Assembly (NCBI RefSeq): GCF_900169145.1
Contig: NZ_FXZD01000016.1
Span: forward strand, 1 to 49,157
DNA: 49,157 bases
Direction of reading: 5' to 3'
Source of the DNA: Brevibacterium antiquum CNRZ 918
GTDB lineage: Bacteria > Actinomycetota > Actinomycetes > Actinomycetales > Brevibacteriaceae
Positions 34,461 to 43,499 of this stretch are shown here, piece after piece (the stretch's first letter is position 1; every line of letters starts with the position of its first letter). The translations under genes were made by a program, and so were the position numbers. The notes under the pieces are model-generated. The model did no database searches. It was given only the letters and a program-made list of their open reading frames with translations, and was not told the DNA's origin.

Positions 34461-35348
34461 CTAAGTGTCTTGGCGCAGGGCGTCGAGCACACGTTTGATC
34501 GCGGCGCGCTCGGCCGTATCGGGGGCCATGACCGCCACGACCCAACGCGTGGTCGCGACTCCGGTCAGCGGGACGAGTGTGACCCCGGCGTCCTCCGGGG
34601 TCGTGAAACGCGGCAGCAGGGCGACCTGGTGACTCGAGGCCACGATCGCCTCGATGAGTCGGTTGTCCCGGATGCGCTGAGTGACCTCGAGCTCACGTCC
34701 TGTGACGTGTTCGATCGAGGACATGATCGTGGCGAATGGGAACCCGTGGGGCACGCCGATCCACTGAGCAGCGACGAGGTCCTCAGGCGTCAGCTCGTTC
34801 CGGTGCGCCAGCGGATGGGAGTCAGCCACGGCCACGTCGATGCGTTCCCTGGCCAATGATTCGACCCTCAGCCCTTCGGTCCCGGTCGGTCGTTCGGAGA
34901 TCAGGCTGTGGGCGATGGCGATGTCGACGTCGGAGGTCAGGCCCCCGAATTCGTGCTCGGCCAGATCCATGTCGACGGTGCGCAGGATGATCTTCGGGCT
35001 CGTCTCCCGCAGCTGTCGCAGCGCAGAGGGCACAAGGTAGGTCAGCGCACTGGGCAGCCCGGCAATCCGAACCTCTCCGGAGGGATCGCCGAGGTAGTCC
35101 TCCCAATCGGCTTGCACGCGGGCAAGCGCTGAGGCCACGTCCTTGCCTCCTGCGGCCAGCAGCCTGCCTGCCGTGGTCAGCTTCAGTCCGCGGCCCTCGG
35201 GTTCGACGAGAGTTCGGTCGAGTTCCCGGGTGGCCTGTTTGAGCTGCTGTGATATTGCCGAGGGCGTGCGATACGTCGCCTGGGCCACGGCGGTGACGCT
35301 GCCGAGTTCGTCGAGCCGGCGCAGCAGCTCTAGATGCCTGGGGTCCAT
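34461..35348 (-). CDS. LysR-family transcriptional regulator
   Basis: A 295-residue regulator. Residues 1-60 are the winged helix-turn-helix (LDELGSVTAVAQATYRTPSA, then SQQLKQATRELDRTL); residues about 90-290 are the periplasmic-binding-like effector domain. It is divergent from an EamA transporter gene 90 bases away, a common regulator-target layout. The ATG lies six bases after TAGCAT (35360-35355) with TTGTAG 16 bases upstream and no Shine-Dalgarno, so it is probably leaderless. It probably controls the transporter and itself; the ligand is unknown. Confidence 0.9.
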   Translation of the reverse strand: MDPRHLELLRRLDELGSVTAVAQATYRTPSAISQQLKQATRELDRTLVEPEGRGLKLTTAGRLLAAGGKDVASALARVQADWEDYLGDPSGEVRIAGLPSALTYLVPSALRQLRETSPKIILRTVDMDLAEHEFGGLTSDVDIAIAHSLISERPTGTEGLRVESLARERIDVAVADSHPLAHRNELTPEDLVAAQWIGVPHGFPFATIMSSIEHVTGRELEVTQRIRDNRLIEAIVASSHQVALLPRFTTPEDAGVTLVPLTGVATTRWVVAVMAPDTAERAAIKRVLDALRQDT

Positions 35349-35354
35349 GGGCCA

Positions 35355-35383
35355 ATGCTACAAGAATGAAGCCTGGCTACAAG
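35355..35383. promoter_or_regulatory. LysR promoter with two GCTACAAG direct repeats
   Basis: On the minus strand TTGTAG (35382-35377) and TAGCAT (35360-35355) form a promoter with a 16-base spacer for the regulator. The same DNA contains GCTACAAG twice (35357-35364 and 35376-35383), 19 bases apart, overlaying both boxes. This is a plausible operator for self-control. TAGAAT (35391-35396) is a possible -10 for the divergent transporter gene. Confidence 0.55.
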
Positions 35384-35438
35384 GTATGTGTAGAATATTT
35401 CGATTGTGTTAAGTGTTTGGCGACTCGAGAATAGAGGC

Positions 35439-36383
35439 ATGTCATTCAAACACTGCCTGCTCGCCGCCTCGGTGGCTGTGATGTGGGGACTGAACTTCCT
35501 GGCGATCGATTTCTCGCTCGAACAGTTCCCACCCTTCTTCCTCGTCGCCCTGCGCTTCGCCGTGCTGGCTCTTCCGGCTCTGCTCTTCGTGCCGAAACCG
35601 GACGTGAAGTTCCGCTGGATCGTGGGCTACGGGCTCGGGTTCGGGCTCCTGCAGTTTCTGTTCCTCTACTGGGCGATGGCGGCAGGGATGCCTGCAGGTC
35701 TGGCCTCACTTGTGCTCCAGGCTTCGGGGCCGTTCACGGTGCTCTTGGGCATGACGTTCCTGCGCGAGCGGGTCCGCGGATCACAGATGGCATTCCTGCT
35801 CGTTGCCATGGCCGGACTCGGCGTCGTGGGCTGGCAGAGGCTGGATTCGAGCGCGAGCCTCCTGCCGTTCCTGCTCACTCTCGCCGGTGCCTTCGGGTGG
35901 GCGATCGGCAACATCTGCAACCGTCAGGCCCACTCGGTCGAGCCGGTGAAGTTCACGATGTGGATGTCGGTGGTTCCACCAGTGCCGATGCTCCTTCTCG
36001 CCCTCATTGTCAAGGGGCCGGCCACGATCGGCCACTCACTGACGACGCTGCTGACCCCGACCGGCTGGCTGAGCCTCGCCGGCCTCGCCTACACAGTCGT
36101 CATCGCCACGATCCTCGGCTCGGGCATCTGGTCGTGGCTGATGTCGCGCAACCCCGCTGGAGTGGTCGCCCCATTCTCAATGCTCGTGCCCATCGTCGGA
36201 ATGAGTGCGGCCTGGTTTGTCCTCGGCGAGACGGTGTCTCTGGGGGAGATGTGCGGAGCCGTCCTCGTCATCATCGGCGTCCTCGGAGCAGGCATGCGCG
36301 CTGCGAAGGGGCCGAAGATCCTCGCCGAGGTGGTGCCCACAGACGTCGAAGACGTGGCCGACGTCCCCGCGGGGACGTCCTGA
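35439..36383 (+). CDS. EamA-family (DMT) transporter under LysR control
   Basis: A 314-residue membrane protein with two EamA repeats and about ten helices; it opens with a helix containing AVMWGLNFLAI and has AAGMPAGLASLVLQASGPFT and later ISHDQ-free loop WSWLMSRNPAGVVAPFSMLVP. These features fit exporters of amino acids or related metabolites of the YdcZ/RhaT-like superfamily. The ATG at 35439 is chosen because the upstream frame lacks a membrane start. The last codons lie in a 20-base palindrome (36360-36379). Confidence 0.8.
   Translation: MSFKHCLLAASVAVMWGLNFLAIDFSLEQFPPFFLVALRFAVLALPALLFVPKPDVKFRWIVGYGLGFGLLQFLFLYWAMAAGMPAGLASLVLQASGPFTVLLGMTFLRERVRGSQMAFLLVAMAGLGVVGWQRLDSSASLLPFLLTLAGAFGWAIGNICNRQAHSVEPVKFTMWMSVVPPVPMLLLALIVKGPATIGHSLTTLLTPTGWLSLAGLAYTVVIATILGSGIWSWLMSRNPAGVVAPFSMLVPIVGMSAAWFVLGETVSLGEMCGAVLVIIGVLGAGMRAAKGPKILAEVVPTDVEDVADVPAGTS
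36360..36379. repeat. palindrome GACGTCCCCGCGGGGACGTC (copy 1)
   Basis: A perfect 20-base palindrome with no loop, ending one base before the transporter's TGA and encoding its last residues (DVPAGTS). It shares its 16-base core with copies at 36466-36481 and 37744-37759. It could fold as a hairpin with a small loop in RNA or be a protein-binding site in DNA. Confidence 0.85.
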
Positions 36384-36419
36384 CGGTGCTGCCCCCGACA
36401 CCGAACTAGTGTTGTGCCC

Positions 36420-37727
36420 ATGACTACGTCGCATCACCGCCCGCTCACTGCTGAGGATCTCTTGGCGTCCCCACGGGGACGCTCGCTCGTATTCGGACTG
36501 GCCCTGAGCGGGAGTGAGGACGAATTCGATGACGAAGGCCAGCCCCTCACAGCGTCGGCGCGTGCCTTGGACGAGTTTCGCAGCGCTGTCTTCATCGCCG
36601 GCCATCTTGCCGACAAAGCGCAGGGGGCCGCGGTGGCGATGTACCTCGGTGAAAGTGACTCGGAACCGGCACCCGGTGCCGTGACGGCCGGCGACGTCGC
36701 CGAGAAGCTGCGATTCGTCACACCGTCTAAACCGAGCCAGGCCGAGCTCGAGCACGCGATGGCCGAAGTGATCGGAGGCGCCATGTACTGGCAGCCTCCG
36801 CACGGGGCCGATCATATCGCCGCTGGACCCGAGGTGCGTGAGGCCCTGCGACCCTTCGCAGAGGTGCTCATCGGCACCGGTCTGCTCGACGCGTGGTCCC
36901 GCCCATTCGACATGGAGAACCAATGGGCGCTGGCCTGGGACGATGAGGAACATCGCGGCGGTCTGCCGGCGATTTTCACGCACCCGACAGGTCCTGTCGA
37001 CCAAGCAGAGAGCCGGCCCGCGATCTCCCTCGCCGATCTCTTCCCACCTGCGGACGGGGACGGGGCCCAACTGCCATGGGGCCTCGATGAGTGGCTCGGC
37101 CACATCCTCACCACGGAAACCGAGTACCGTCACGACTTGGTCAAAGACCCCAATGACGAGCTCAGCGGCGAATGGTGGTCGACCCCGCCCGATGGGCTCT
37201 GGACCTCAACATCAACCTGGCCGGACCAGACCCCGATCGGGGTCGAACTCGTCGAAGACGATTTCGGTCTCGAACGCGCCCGGGCCTGCCGCCTGCGACT
37301 GCGCCCGGAGGCCCGTATCGCTGAGATCTGCTGCCCCGAGGACTGGGCGCAGCTGTGTCGGCGCTTTCCGCTCGACGTCACTGCTCAGCGCCGTTATGTG
37401 TGGTCAGAGACGACCGGGCGCAAGGGCCAGTGGGTGATTCCCGACTGGTCACGAGTGGGCGAGGAATTCGACGGGGTACACGTGAGCTTGGCCGGTTATC
37501 TGCGCACCGCAGGCTCCGTCGTGGAAGTCGGCGATCACAGCCTCGTGGAAACTTCACCGTCCCTGCCCACGATCGGGAACACCGATGACGCCACCGCGAG
37601 CCTCATGGCGGGTTGGCACCCGGATATGACGTTCTGGCTGAATGACGTCGTCGACACTGTCACCGAGGTGGTCGAGTGGGTCTACGACAACGATGCAGAT
37701 GCGTGGCAGCGGACACCGACACAGTGA
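36420..37727 (+). CDS. conserved hypothetical protein, 435 residues
   Basis: A soluble, acidic protein (no signal peptide or membrane helix) that I cannot assign to a known domain. Trp-rich segments appear late (GEWWSTPPDGLWTSTSTWP near residue 257) and it ends VVEWVYDNDADAWQRTPTQ. The ATG is seven bases after TAGTGT (36407-36412) without a Shine-Dalgarno: probably leaderless. A GTG two codons earlier is an alternative. The gene is marked by repeat palindromes at its promoter side, inside codons 16-21 and just after its stop. Confidence 0.72.
   Translation: MTTSHHRPLTAEDLLASPRGRSLVFGLALSGSEDEFDDEGQPLTASARALDEFRSAVFIAGHLADKAQGAAVAMYLGESDSEPAPGAVTAGDVAEKLRFVTPSKPSQAELEHAMAEVIGGAMYWQPPHGADHIAAGPEVREALRPFAEVLIGTGLLDAWSRPFDMENQWALAWDDEEHRGGLPAIFTHPTGPVDQAESRPAISLADLFPPADGDGAQLPWGLDEWLGHILTTETEYRHDLVKDPNDELSGEWWSTPPDGLWTSTSTWPDQTPIGVELVEDDFGLERARACRLRLRPEARIAEICCPEDWAQLCRRFPLDVTAQRRYVWSETTGRKGQWVIPDWSRVGEEFDGVHVSLAGYLRTAGSVVEVGDHSLVETSPSLPTIGNTDDATASLMAGWHPDMTFWLNDVVDTVTEVVEWVYDNDADAWQRTPTQ
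36465..36482. repeat. palindrome copy 2, within the 5' end of the hypothetical gene
   Basis: GCGTCCCC-AC-GGGGACGC: an 8-bp stem around two bases. The core CGTCCCCACGGGGACG differs from the other copies by one base. It lies inside codons 16-21 (encoding SPRGR) of the 36,420 gene. Confidence 0.8.
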
Positions 37728-37743
37728 AGGCGGCGAGCAGAAA

Positions 37744-37759
37744 CGTCCCCGCGGGGACG
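37744..37759. repeat. palindrome copy 3, after the hypothetical gene
   Basis: CGTCCCCGCGGGGACG, identical over 16 bases to the core of copy 1, placed 16 bases after the stop at 37727. It could act as a weak terminator, but there is no T run. Confidence 0.8.
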
Positions 37760-37929
37760 CGTCGAACGATGATCTGAGCGCTGTGAATATCGACTCCGGC
37801 GGTGCTCCACGGACACCGCACCCGGGCACCATGATTCGGCTGTATGCTCAGCGGATCACCGGTGGTGTCCGCACCGTCAGCACCTGTCATGTCGCCAGTG
37901 CTCATGGCTGAGTCTTCAAAGGAGAAACA

Positions 37930-39117
37930 GTGTCATCGAAGTTCGCCGATCGCATTGCTCGCGTCCAGCCGTCTGCCATCCGTGAGCTGCTCAAATACGG
38001 CGACGATCCGTCCGTCACCTCCTTCGGCGGTGGGTACCCGGATGCATCACTATTCCCGGCAGTCGAGCTTCAGCGGATCTACACCGAGGTCCTGACTACG
38101 GACAGTGCAACCGCTCTGCAGTACACCGCCTCGGCGGGGCTGCCAGGTCTGCGCGCGCAGATCGCCACACGCATGTCGGCTGCGGGTGCGGCGACGGATG
38201 CCGATGATGTTCTCATCCTTCATGGCGCCCAGCAGGGGCTCGATCTGGTGGCAAAACTGCTCATCAACCCGGGCGATGTCATCGTGACGGAGAATCCGAC
38301 CTTCCTCGGTGCCCTCATCGCGTTCAACCCCTGCCAACCCGAGTACGCGGCCGTCGAGATGGACTCCGACGGCATGGATGTCGACGCCCTCGAAGCAACG
38401 CTGCGGGGGACAGATAACGTCAAGTTCATCTACGTCATCCCCGACTTCCAGAACCCGACCGGTGTCAGCCTCAGCCTCGAGCGCCGCAAGCGCATCATCG
38501 AATTGGCCAACGAATTCGATGTGCTCATCCTCGAGGACTCGCCCTACCGCGAGCTGCGCTTCGAAGGCGAAGCACAGCCCACCCTGGCCTCACTGGACAC
38601 CGAGGACCGGGTCATCCACCTCGGCAGCTTCTCGAAGATCCTCGCTCCTGGAGTGCGCCTGGGATGGGTGAGTGCGGCACCGGAGATCCTCGACAAGCTC
38701 AGCCTGCTCAAGCTCGCCGCCGACACTCAGTCGTCCACCCTGAATATGACTGCGGTGACGCGGTTCCTAGAGACCTACGACATCGACGCCCACATTTCGG
38801 CGATGCGTGGCGTCTACCGTGCCAAACGTGACCTCATGCTCTCGACCATGGCCGAGCATTTCCCCGCCGAGGTGGCCGTGACCAAACCCGAAGGCGGACT
38901 CTTCACCTGGGTGCCCTTCCCCGAAGGCTTCGACGCGACCGTCTTCATGGCCGATCATGCTCTGCCCGAAGCGCGGGTTGCCTACGTGCCCGGGGTATCA
39001 TTCTTCCCGACCGAGCAGCGCAGCAACTTCGCCCGGTTCAGCTACTCGGGCCAGTCGGATGAGGAGATGGTCGATGCCCTGACCCGGTTGGGCGCGATCC
39101 TCAACGAGCACATCTGA
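37930..39117 (+). CDS. PLP-dependent class I/II aminotransferase
   Basis: A 395-residue aminotransferase of the type related to 2-aminoadipate/MocR C-terminal domains but without a DNA-binding domain. Landmarks are TSFGGGYPDASLFP near the start, HGAQQGLDL, the PDFQNPTGVSLSLERR loop and the PLP lysine K236 in GSFSKILAPGVRLGW. The GTG start has a strong AAAGGAG five to six bases upstream. Substrate specificity is open (aromatic, branched or 2-aminoadipate). It lies 98 bases before an EamA transporter, which could export a product or substrate. Confidence 0.87.
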   Translation: MSSKFADRIARVQPSAIRELLKYGDDPSVTSFGGGYPDASLFPAVELQRIYTEVLTTDSATALQYTASAGLPGLRAQIATRMSAAGAATDADDVLILHGAQQGLDLVAKLLINPGDVIVTENPTFLGALIAFNPCQPEYAAVEMDSDGMDVDALEATLRGTDNVKFIYVIPDFQNPTGVSLSLERRKRIIELANEFDVLILEDSPYRELRFEGEAQPTLASLDTEDRVIHLGSFSKILAPGVRLGWVSAAPEILDKLSLLKLAADTQSSTLNMTAVTRFLETYDIDAHISAMRGVYRAKRDLMLSTMAEHFPAEVAVTKPEGGLFTWVPFPEGFDATVFMADHALPEARVAYVPGVSFFPTEQRSNFARFSYSGQSDEEMVDALTRLGAILNEHI

Positions 39118-39215
39118 ACGAGAATCACATCTGATCGTCACCGCGGTGGCCTGAGGCTGCGGCGACATGACCCGGAGGTGGTGCCAAATCGGACCCGCGG
39201 GCTTACGGTCAACAT

Positions 39216-40181
39216 ATGACCGTCGCACCCAGGGTCGCTCCGGAGCCGAACCCATCGACCGCGCTCGCCGCGACGGCTGTGCTTGCCGGTGCTCTGTGCC
39301 TGTCGATCTCGGCGATCCTGGTCAAACTTGCAGGCGTGGATGCGGCGACGACGGCCGTGCTGCGGTGCGCGATCGCCGTCATCGCCCTCGTGCCCCTGGC
39401 TCTGTTTGAGCGCCGACGCCGAGGCGGGCTCTCCCGGGCGGGGGTCCTCTGGGCGATCGCGGCCGGGGTGGCACTGGGCATCGACTACATTGCGTGGACG
39501 GCCTCGATCTACCTCGTGGGTGCTGGCGTTGCGACCGTGCTCGTCAACGTTCAGGTCATCGTGCTTCCCCTGCTGGCGCTGGTCATCGACCGTGAGCGTG
39601 TGAGCGCACGTTTCCTCATCTCCCTGCCGCTGATGCTCATCGGCGTCGGCCTGGTGGGCGGGATCGTGTCTCTCGCCGAGGTTGGCGAGAACGCCGTTCT
39701 CGGCACCGGTCTGGCCCTCATCGCCGGGATCGGATACGGGGTGTACATGTTTCTCACCCGCCGGGGAACAAGACGTAAGGCCGAGGGAACAATTCAGCCT
39801 CTGGCCTGGGCGACCGCCTCGGCGGCGGTGACCGCGGCAATCATCGCCCAGTTCACCGGCGGCATCGGCTTCACCGGGATCGGTCCGAGCTCGTGGATGT
39901 ACCTGATCGCGTTGGCCCTGCTGGGGCAGGTGGTGGCGTGGCTGCTCATCAACAGGGGAAGCGTCCGATTGGTGCCGTCGATGACAGCGAGTCTGCTGCT
40001 CATCCAACCCGTGCTCGCCCTCGTGCTCGCTGCATTGATCCTCGGGGAGACGCTCACCGTGGGACAGGCGCTGGGGGCAGGCCTCGTTGTCGTGGCGGTG
40101 GCCGTAGCCAACGGAGTGTGGCAGATGCGTTCGCGCCGGCGCCGACAGGTTCTCAGGGGGCCAGACTCGGCGCCTCGGTGA
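39216..40181 (+). CDS. EamA-family (DMT) transporter
   Basis: A 321-residue membrane protein with about ten helices in two repeats. Family features are RCAIAVIALVPLALFERRR, GIDYIAWTASIYLVGAGVAT and IQPVLALVLAALILGE. The start codon lies six bases after TACGGT (39204-39209) without a ribosome site (leaderless). Its last 29 bases overlap the 3' end of the convergent CrtI-like gene. Third EamA transporter in the window; cargo unknown. Confidence 0.82.
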   Translation: MTVAPRVAPEPNPSTALAATAVLAGALCLSISAILVKLAGVDAATTAVLRCAIAVIALVPLALFERRRRGGLSRAGVLWAIAAGVALGIDYIAWTASIYLVGAGVATVLVNVQVIVLPLLALVIDRERVSARFLISLPLMLIGVGLVGGIVSLAEVGENAVLGTGLALIAGIGYGVYMFLTRRGTRRKAEGTIQPLAWATASAAVTAAIIAQFTGGIGFTGIGPSSWMYLIALALLGQVVAWLLINRGSVRLVPSMTASLLLIQPVLALVLAALILGETLTVGQALGAGLVVVAVAVANGVWQMRSRRRRQVLRGPDSAPR

Positions 40182-41631
40182 TGCCGAACTGCGTCTTCAG
40201 CGCCCGCCGGGCTGCGAACCAGCCGTTCATGCCGTGCACGCCGGGCGCCGGTGGGGTCGCGGCCGAACACAGGTAGGCACCGGGGACGCCGAGGCCGTAG
40301 TTGTCCCAGCTGGCCCGCGGCCTGGCCAGCATCCGGTAGAAGGAGACGAGTCCGGTGGCGATGTCGCCGCCGATGAGGTTCTGGTTGTGTCCGGCCATCT
40401 CCGAAGCGGGGATCGAGTTGTAGGACACGATGGTGTCGCGGAAGCCGGGGGCGAAGCGCTCGATCTGTTCGATGATGTATTCGGTCGGATCGAGCGGACA
40501 GTCGAAGGGCACATGAGCGTAGGTCCACAGTGGGCGCAATCCGTTGACCTCACGCGAGGGATCGAACACGGTCGGGTCGGAGACCAGGCAGACCGGGTGG
40601 GCCGGCATGCGTCCGGCAAGGACATCCGCCTCGGCGGCGGCCATCTGCGTCCGGGTTCCGCCGACGTGGATGGTGCCGGCACGGTTGATGTTGGGATCAG
40701 CCCAGGGCACAGGCCCGTTGAGGACGAAGTCGACCTTGGCCGCGGCATTGCCCTGTTTGAAGCTGCGCAGCGACTTGTCGACGCGGGCCGGGATGAGGCC
40801 GGAGAAGATCTGTGTGGCATTCAGCGCCGAGGTGTCGAGCAGGTATGCGCGGGCTGAGGGCATATCGGAGACGTGATCGATGCGCGCATTCGTGGTCACC
40901 GACCCTCCGTGGGCCTCGAGGTCGGCGACCATGGCGTCGATGATCGCCTGCGAACCACCGACAGGTGACGGCCAGCCACCGGCGTGGGCGACGGTTGCGA
41001 GCATGGTGGCCGTAGCTGCCGTGCCCATGCTCGGCAGCCCACCGATCGCGTGTGCGGCGACGCCGGTGAACAGGGACTGGGACGTCTCATGTGAGAGCGG
41101 AATGTTCCACGCCGGGCTCGCCTGGGACAGCAGGCGCATCCCGAACTTCACCACATTCGCGATACCGGGGACATCGCGCAGGGTCTCCGGGATTGATCGT
41201 TTGTCGCCCAGGGACAACCAGATCGCATCATCGACGCGTTCGAGGAGCGGGGCGAAGAAGCGTCGCCACTCTGGCCCGGCCGCGCCGAGGTGGTCGACCG
41301 TTGCCTCGAGATCATGGAATGCCAGCGCGGCTGGCTGATCGTCGAGGGGTTGGGCATAGGAGACTTCCGGGGTGGTGAACTCAAGGCCCCGGGAACGCAG
41401 ATCGAAGTCGACGAAGAAGGGGCTCGAGATCGCCAGCGGGTGCACGGCCGAGCAGATGTCATGAGTGATCCCGGGTGCCAGCCCGAGATCGAGGGTGCGG
41501 GCGCCACCACCGACGGTGGATTGGGCCTCGAAGACCTGGACCGAGAGACCGGCCCGAGCCATGGTCACCGCTGCGGCCAGGCCGTTGGGTCCGGAACCGA
41601 CGACAACGACATCTACCTGGGGATTGCTCAT
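40153..41631 (-). CDS. CrtI-like NAD(P)/FAD oxidoreductase
   Basis: A 492-residue flavoprotein of the phytoene-desaturase/PYROXD2-like superfamily. The dinucleotide motif [20 protein letters not shown] (residues 5-24) is followed by [16 protein letters not shown], and a C-terminal [13 protein letters not shown] segment. No carotenoid genes are near, so a role in pigment synthesis is not supported; many such proteins are uncharacterised. The ATG is six bases after TAGACT (41643-41638) with no Shine-Dalgarno, so probably leaderless. Confidence 0.82.
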   Translation of the reverse strand: MSNPQVDVVVVGSGPNGLAAAVTMARAGLSVQVFEAQSTVGGGARTLDLGLAPGITHDICSAVHPLAISSPFFVDFDLRSRGLEFTTPEVSYAQPLDDQPAALAFHDLEATVDHLGAAGPEWRRFFAPLLERVDDAIWLSLGDKRSIPETLRDVPGIANVVKFGMRLLSQASPAWNIPLSHETSQSLFTGVAAHAIGGLPSMGTAATATMLATVAHAGGWPSPVGGSQAIIDAMVADLEAHGGSVTTNARIDHVSDMPSARAYLLDTSALNATQIFSGLIPARVDKSLRSFKQGNAAAKVDFVLNGPVPWADPNINRAGTIHVGGTRTQMAAAEADVLAGRMPAHPVCLVSDPTVFDPSREVNGLRPLWTYAHVPFDCPLDPTEYIIEQIERFAPGFRDTIVSYNSIPASEMAGHNQNLIGGDIATGLVSFYRMLARPRASWDNYGLGVPGAYLCSAATPPAPGVHGMNGWFAARRALKTQFGITEAPSLAP

Positions 41632-41783
41632 GGACTCAGTCTAGGTGCAGAGGAGACAGCCCTCTCATACATCGAACATCCCAGCTGCCCCCATGGCATG
41701 CCAAGCTTTCAGGCGTAGCCTCAAAGCACATCGCAAGTGGCGCAGACGGCGTCTACAGTGATCAGGATCGAAGGTGATCGGCG

Positions 41784-42035
41784 ATGAGTACATCGAACGT
41801 CCGTGAGCGTCCGGGGACACTGCCGGCTCGACTGGTGAAGACAGCCGGGCTCTTCCTCGCCATCAGCATGGTGACATTCGCTGCGGTGAATATCCTGGCG
41901 AACATGTTCCAACACCCATTCATCATGATCGTCGAAGCGGTGGTCGTCGGTGTGCCGTTCCTCGTCGCAGTCGGCTGCGCCGTTGGTGCGGTCGTCGCGA
42001 AGATCGTCCAGCACAATCAACATGCGCCTGTGTGA
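41784..42035 (+). CDS. small two-helix membrane protein
   Basis: An 83-residue protein with two hydrophobic helices (about 20-42 and 48-73), a basic N-terminus and a short C-terminus ending HNQHAPV. No family recognised. A GAAGGTGAT ribosome-site-like sequence precedes the ATG, and TACAGT (41755-41760) may be a -10. It faces the kinase gene 28 bases away. Confidence 0.6.
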   Translation: MSTSNVRERPGTLPARLVKTAGLFLAISMVTFAAVNILANMFQHPFIMIVEAVVVGVPFLVAVGCAVGAVVAKIVQHNQHAPV

Positions 42036-42062
42036 GGCAGGTCGTGTGCCGTCGACCTCTTT

Positions 42063-42758
42063 CTAGTTCTCGGACACTGAGTTAATGGCGGCCTCCTTGG
42101 GAGGGGGCCGCAAAGTGGGGTGTGCCAGATCTTCGTTGTCGAGAACCCACGTCGCAGTCTCCCACGGCGAGCATTGCGCGAAATAGAGCCGCTGTCCGCC
42201 GACATAGCGATGATTGGATTCCGCCTCGGGGTCAGGATCGTACTGCCCGGGGAAGCGTTCGTTCCCGCGCGGAACAGAGACTGCGAAAGGTACCTGCACC
42301 CAGATGCTGGCGTCCCACACCTCGCGGAGTTCTGGCCGATGGAGAAAGATGCCATCCACGAGGAGGACGCAGTCCTGTGACAATTCGAGACTGGAATGTG
42401 CGCCCTCGACACTGGCATCGGCAACAACATCCCAGACGGCTGGAACAACCGGCAGTCCCTGCTTGAACGCAGTCACAACAGACCGCTTGAACGCCGTGTA
42501 GTCGTAGGAGTCACGGTACAATGACTCAGGTCCACGTCCCTGCGCGTACCGAACCGAACGTGGGTGGTGAAATCCGTCGATGCTCAGTGACGCAACGGGC
42601 CGGAGTCCGTCCTGGGCCGCCAGCTGGACAAGTTCTTCGGCGAGAACGGATTTGCCCGCACCGTCGAGCCCGTCGATGGCAATGAGGCCCCGCCCGCCAG
42701 AGTTGATCTCGCGGATCTGTGCAAGCAACTGTTGCAGAACCGAACGGCGGGTGCTCAC
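42063..42758 (-). CDS. uridine-kinase-like P-loop kinase, second gene of a TPP-riboswitch operon
   Basis: A 231-residue kinase of the uridine-kinase/P-loop family. Walker A is GLDGAGKS (30-37). An SIDGFHHPRSVRYAQGRG segment at about 58-75 and LLVDGIFLHRPELREVWD near 131 are typical of this group; the late RYVGGQRLYF segment gives a lid. It lies 12 bases downstream of the tenA-like gene and behind a TPP riboswitch. That makes a thiamine-salvage substrate, such as a hydroxymethylpyrimidine or thiazole alcohol, an attractive inference; uridine is the alternative. No other thiamine gene is present in the window. Confidence 0.8.
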   Translation of the reverse strand: MSTRRSVLQQLLAQIREINSGGRGLIAIDGLDGAGKSVLAEELVQLAAQDGLRPVASLSIDGFHHPRSVRYAQGRGPESLYRDSYDYTAFKRSVVTAFKQGLPVVPAVWDVVADASVEGAHSSLELSQDCVLLVDGIFLHRPELREVWDASIWVQVPFAVSVPRGNERFPGQYDPDPEAESNHRYVGGQRLYFAQCSPWETATWVLDNEDLAHPTLRPPPKEAAINSVSEN

Positions 42759-42770
42759 CAGGTGCCATCC

Positions 42771-43487
42771 TCAGCCGGACACATACGCTTCATCGAAGAA
42801 CGCGAACTCCACGCCGACTGTCGTCCGCCAGAGGTGAGTCAACCGGTCCCTGACCGCGGCGGATTCAGCATCGTCGCCGATGGGAAAGACCCTCTCGAGT
42901 TCGTCGACGAGGAACTGCACCCATGCCCGGAAGTCCTCACCACGGTGCAGGTCGATCCACCCCGCGTGGACGTGACGATGGGGCATCGGGTCCTCGCGTT
43001 CGCCCCAATCGAGGTAGAGCCATTCGGCGATGACGAGTACGACGAGCAGGTCCGGGTAAGAGGCAGAAGCGACCGCTTCGTCCATGAGATCCCGGAACCT
43101 CGCGGTCGCGGCGGTCAGTTCCGGGGCGTCGTATTCGGCTTCCGGGACACCCACCTCGGCGAACGCCGTGACGAAATACGAATCCTCGTCTGCTTCGAGG
43201 ATTCCGAGCTGTTTGGAAAACCGGAGTTTGGGGCCGATGTCATCGGTGTGGGCGACGCAGGCTCCGAGCATCGACAGGAACGATTCGAAGAACTGATAGT
43301 CCTGAATCAGGTACTTCTTCATCACAGAATCGTCGACGGTCCCGGCGAACAGTTCCGTGACGAACCTGTGCCCGACCGCGGCATCCCAGGTCGCGGCGGT
43401 CTCCGCTCGCAAGGCTGCTGCCGGCCCGTCTGGACTCAGGCGAATACTGGTATTGGCCTGCTGTTTCGTGTGGACATCGTTCATCAT
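42771..43487 (-). CDS. tenA: TenA-family protein, TenA_E type (thiamine salvage)
   Basis: A 238-residue all-helical protein of the TenA/thiaminase II family. The VMKKYLIQDYQFFESFL segment near residue 60 and GACVAH at about 81 are present. Where TenA_C enzymes have the nucleophilic Cys (CxWxY), this one reads AEWLY with Glu155, as in TenA_E members. In those, a Glu replaces the Cys and the enzymes hydrolyse thiamine breakdown products to a pyrimidine. Salvage of damaged thiamine in the cytoplasm is likely. Two adjacent ATG codons (43487 and 43484) could start it; the ribosome site (AGAAGAGA) is weak and next to the riboswitch, so translational control is plausible. Confidence 0.88.
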   Translation of the reverse strand: MMNDVHTKQQANTSIRLSPDGPAAALRAETAATWDAAVGHRFVTELFAGTVDDSVMKKYLIQDYQFFESFLSMLGACVAHTDDIGPKLRFSKQLGILEADEDSYFVTAFAEVGVPEAEYDAPELTAATARFRDLMDEAVASASYPDLLVVLVIAEWLYLDWGEREDPMPHRHVHAGWIDLHRGEDFRAWVQFLVDELERVFPIGDDAESAAVRDRLTHLWRTTVGVEFAFFDEAYVSG

Positions 43488-43499
43488 TGTCTCTTCTCA

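Noticed and set aside
40153..41631. Carotenoid gene (crtI)
   Set aside because: The family match is broad and no phytoene synthase or cyclase gene is nearby, so a pigment role is not supported.
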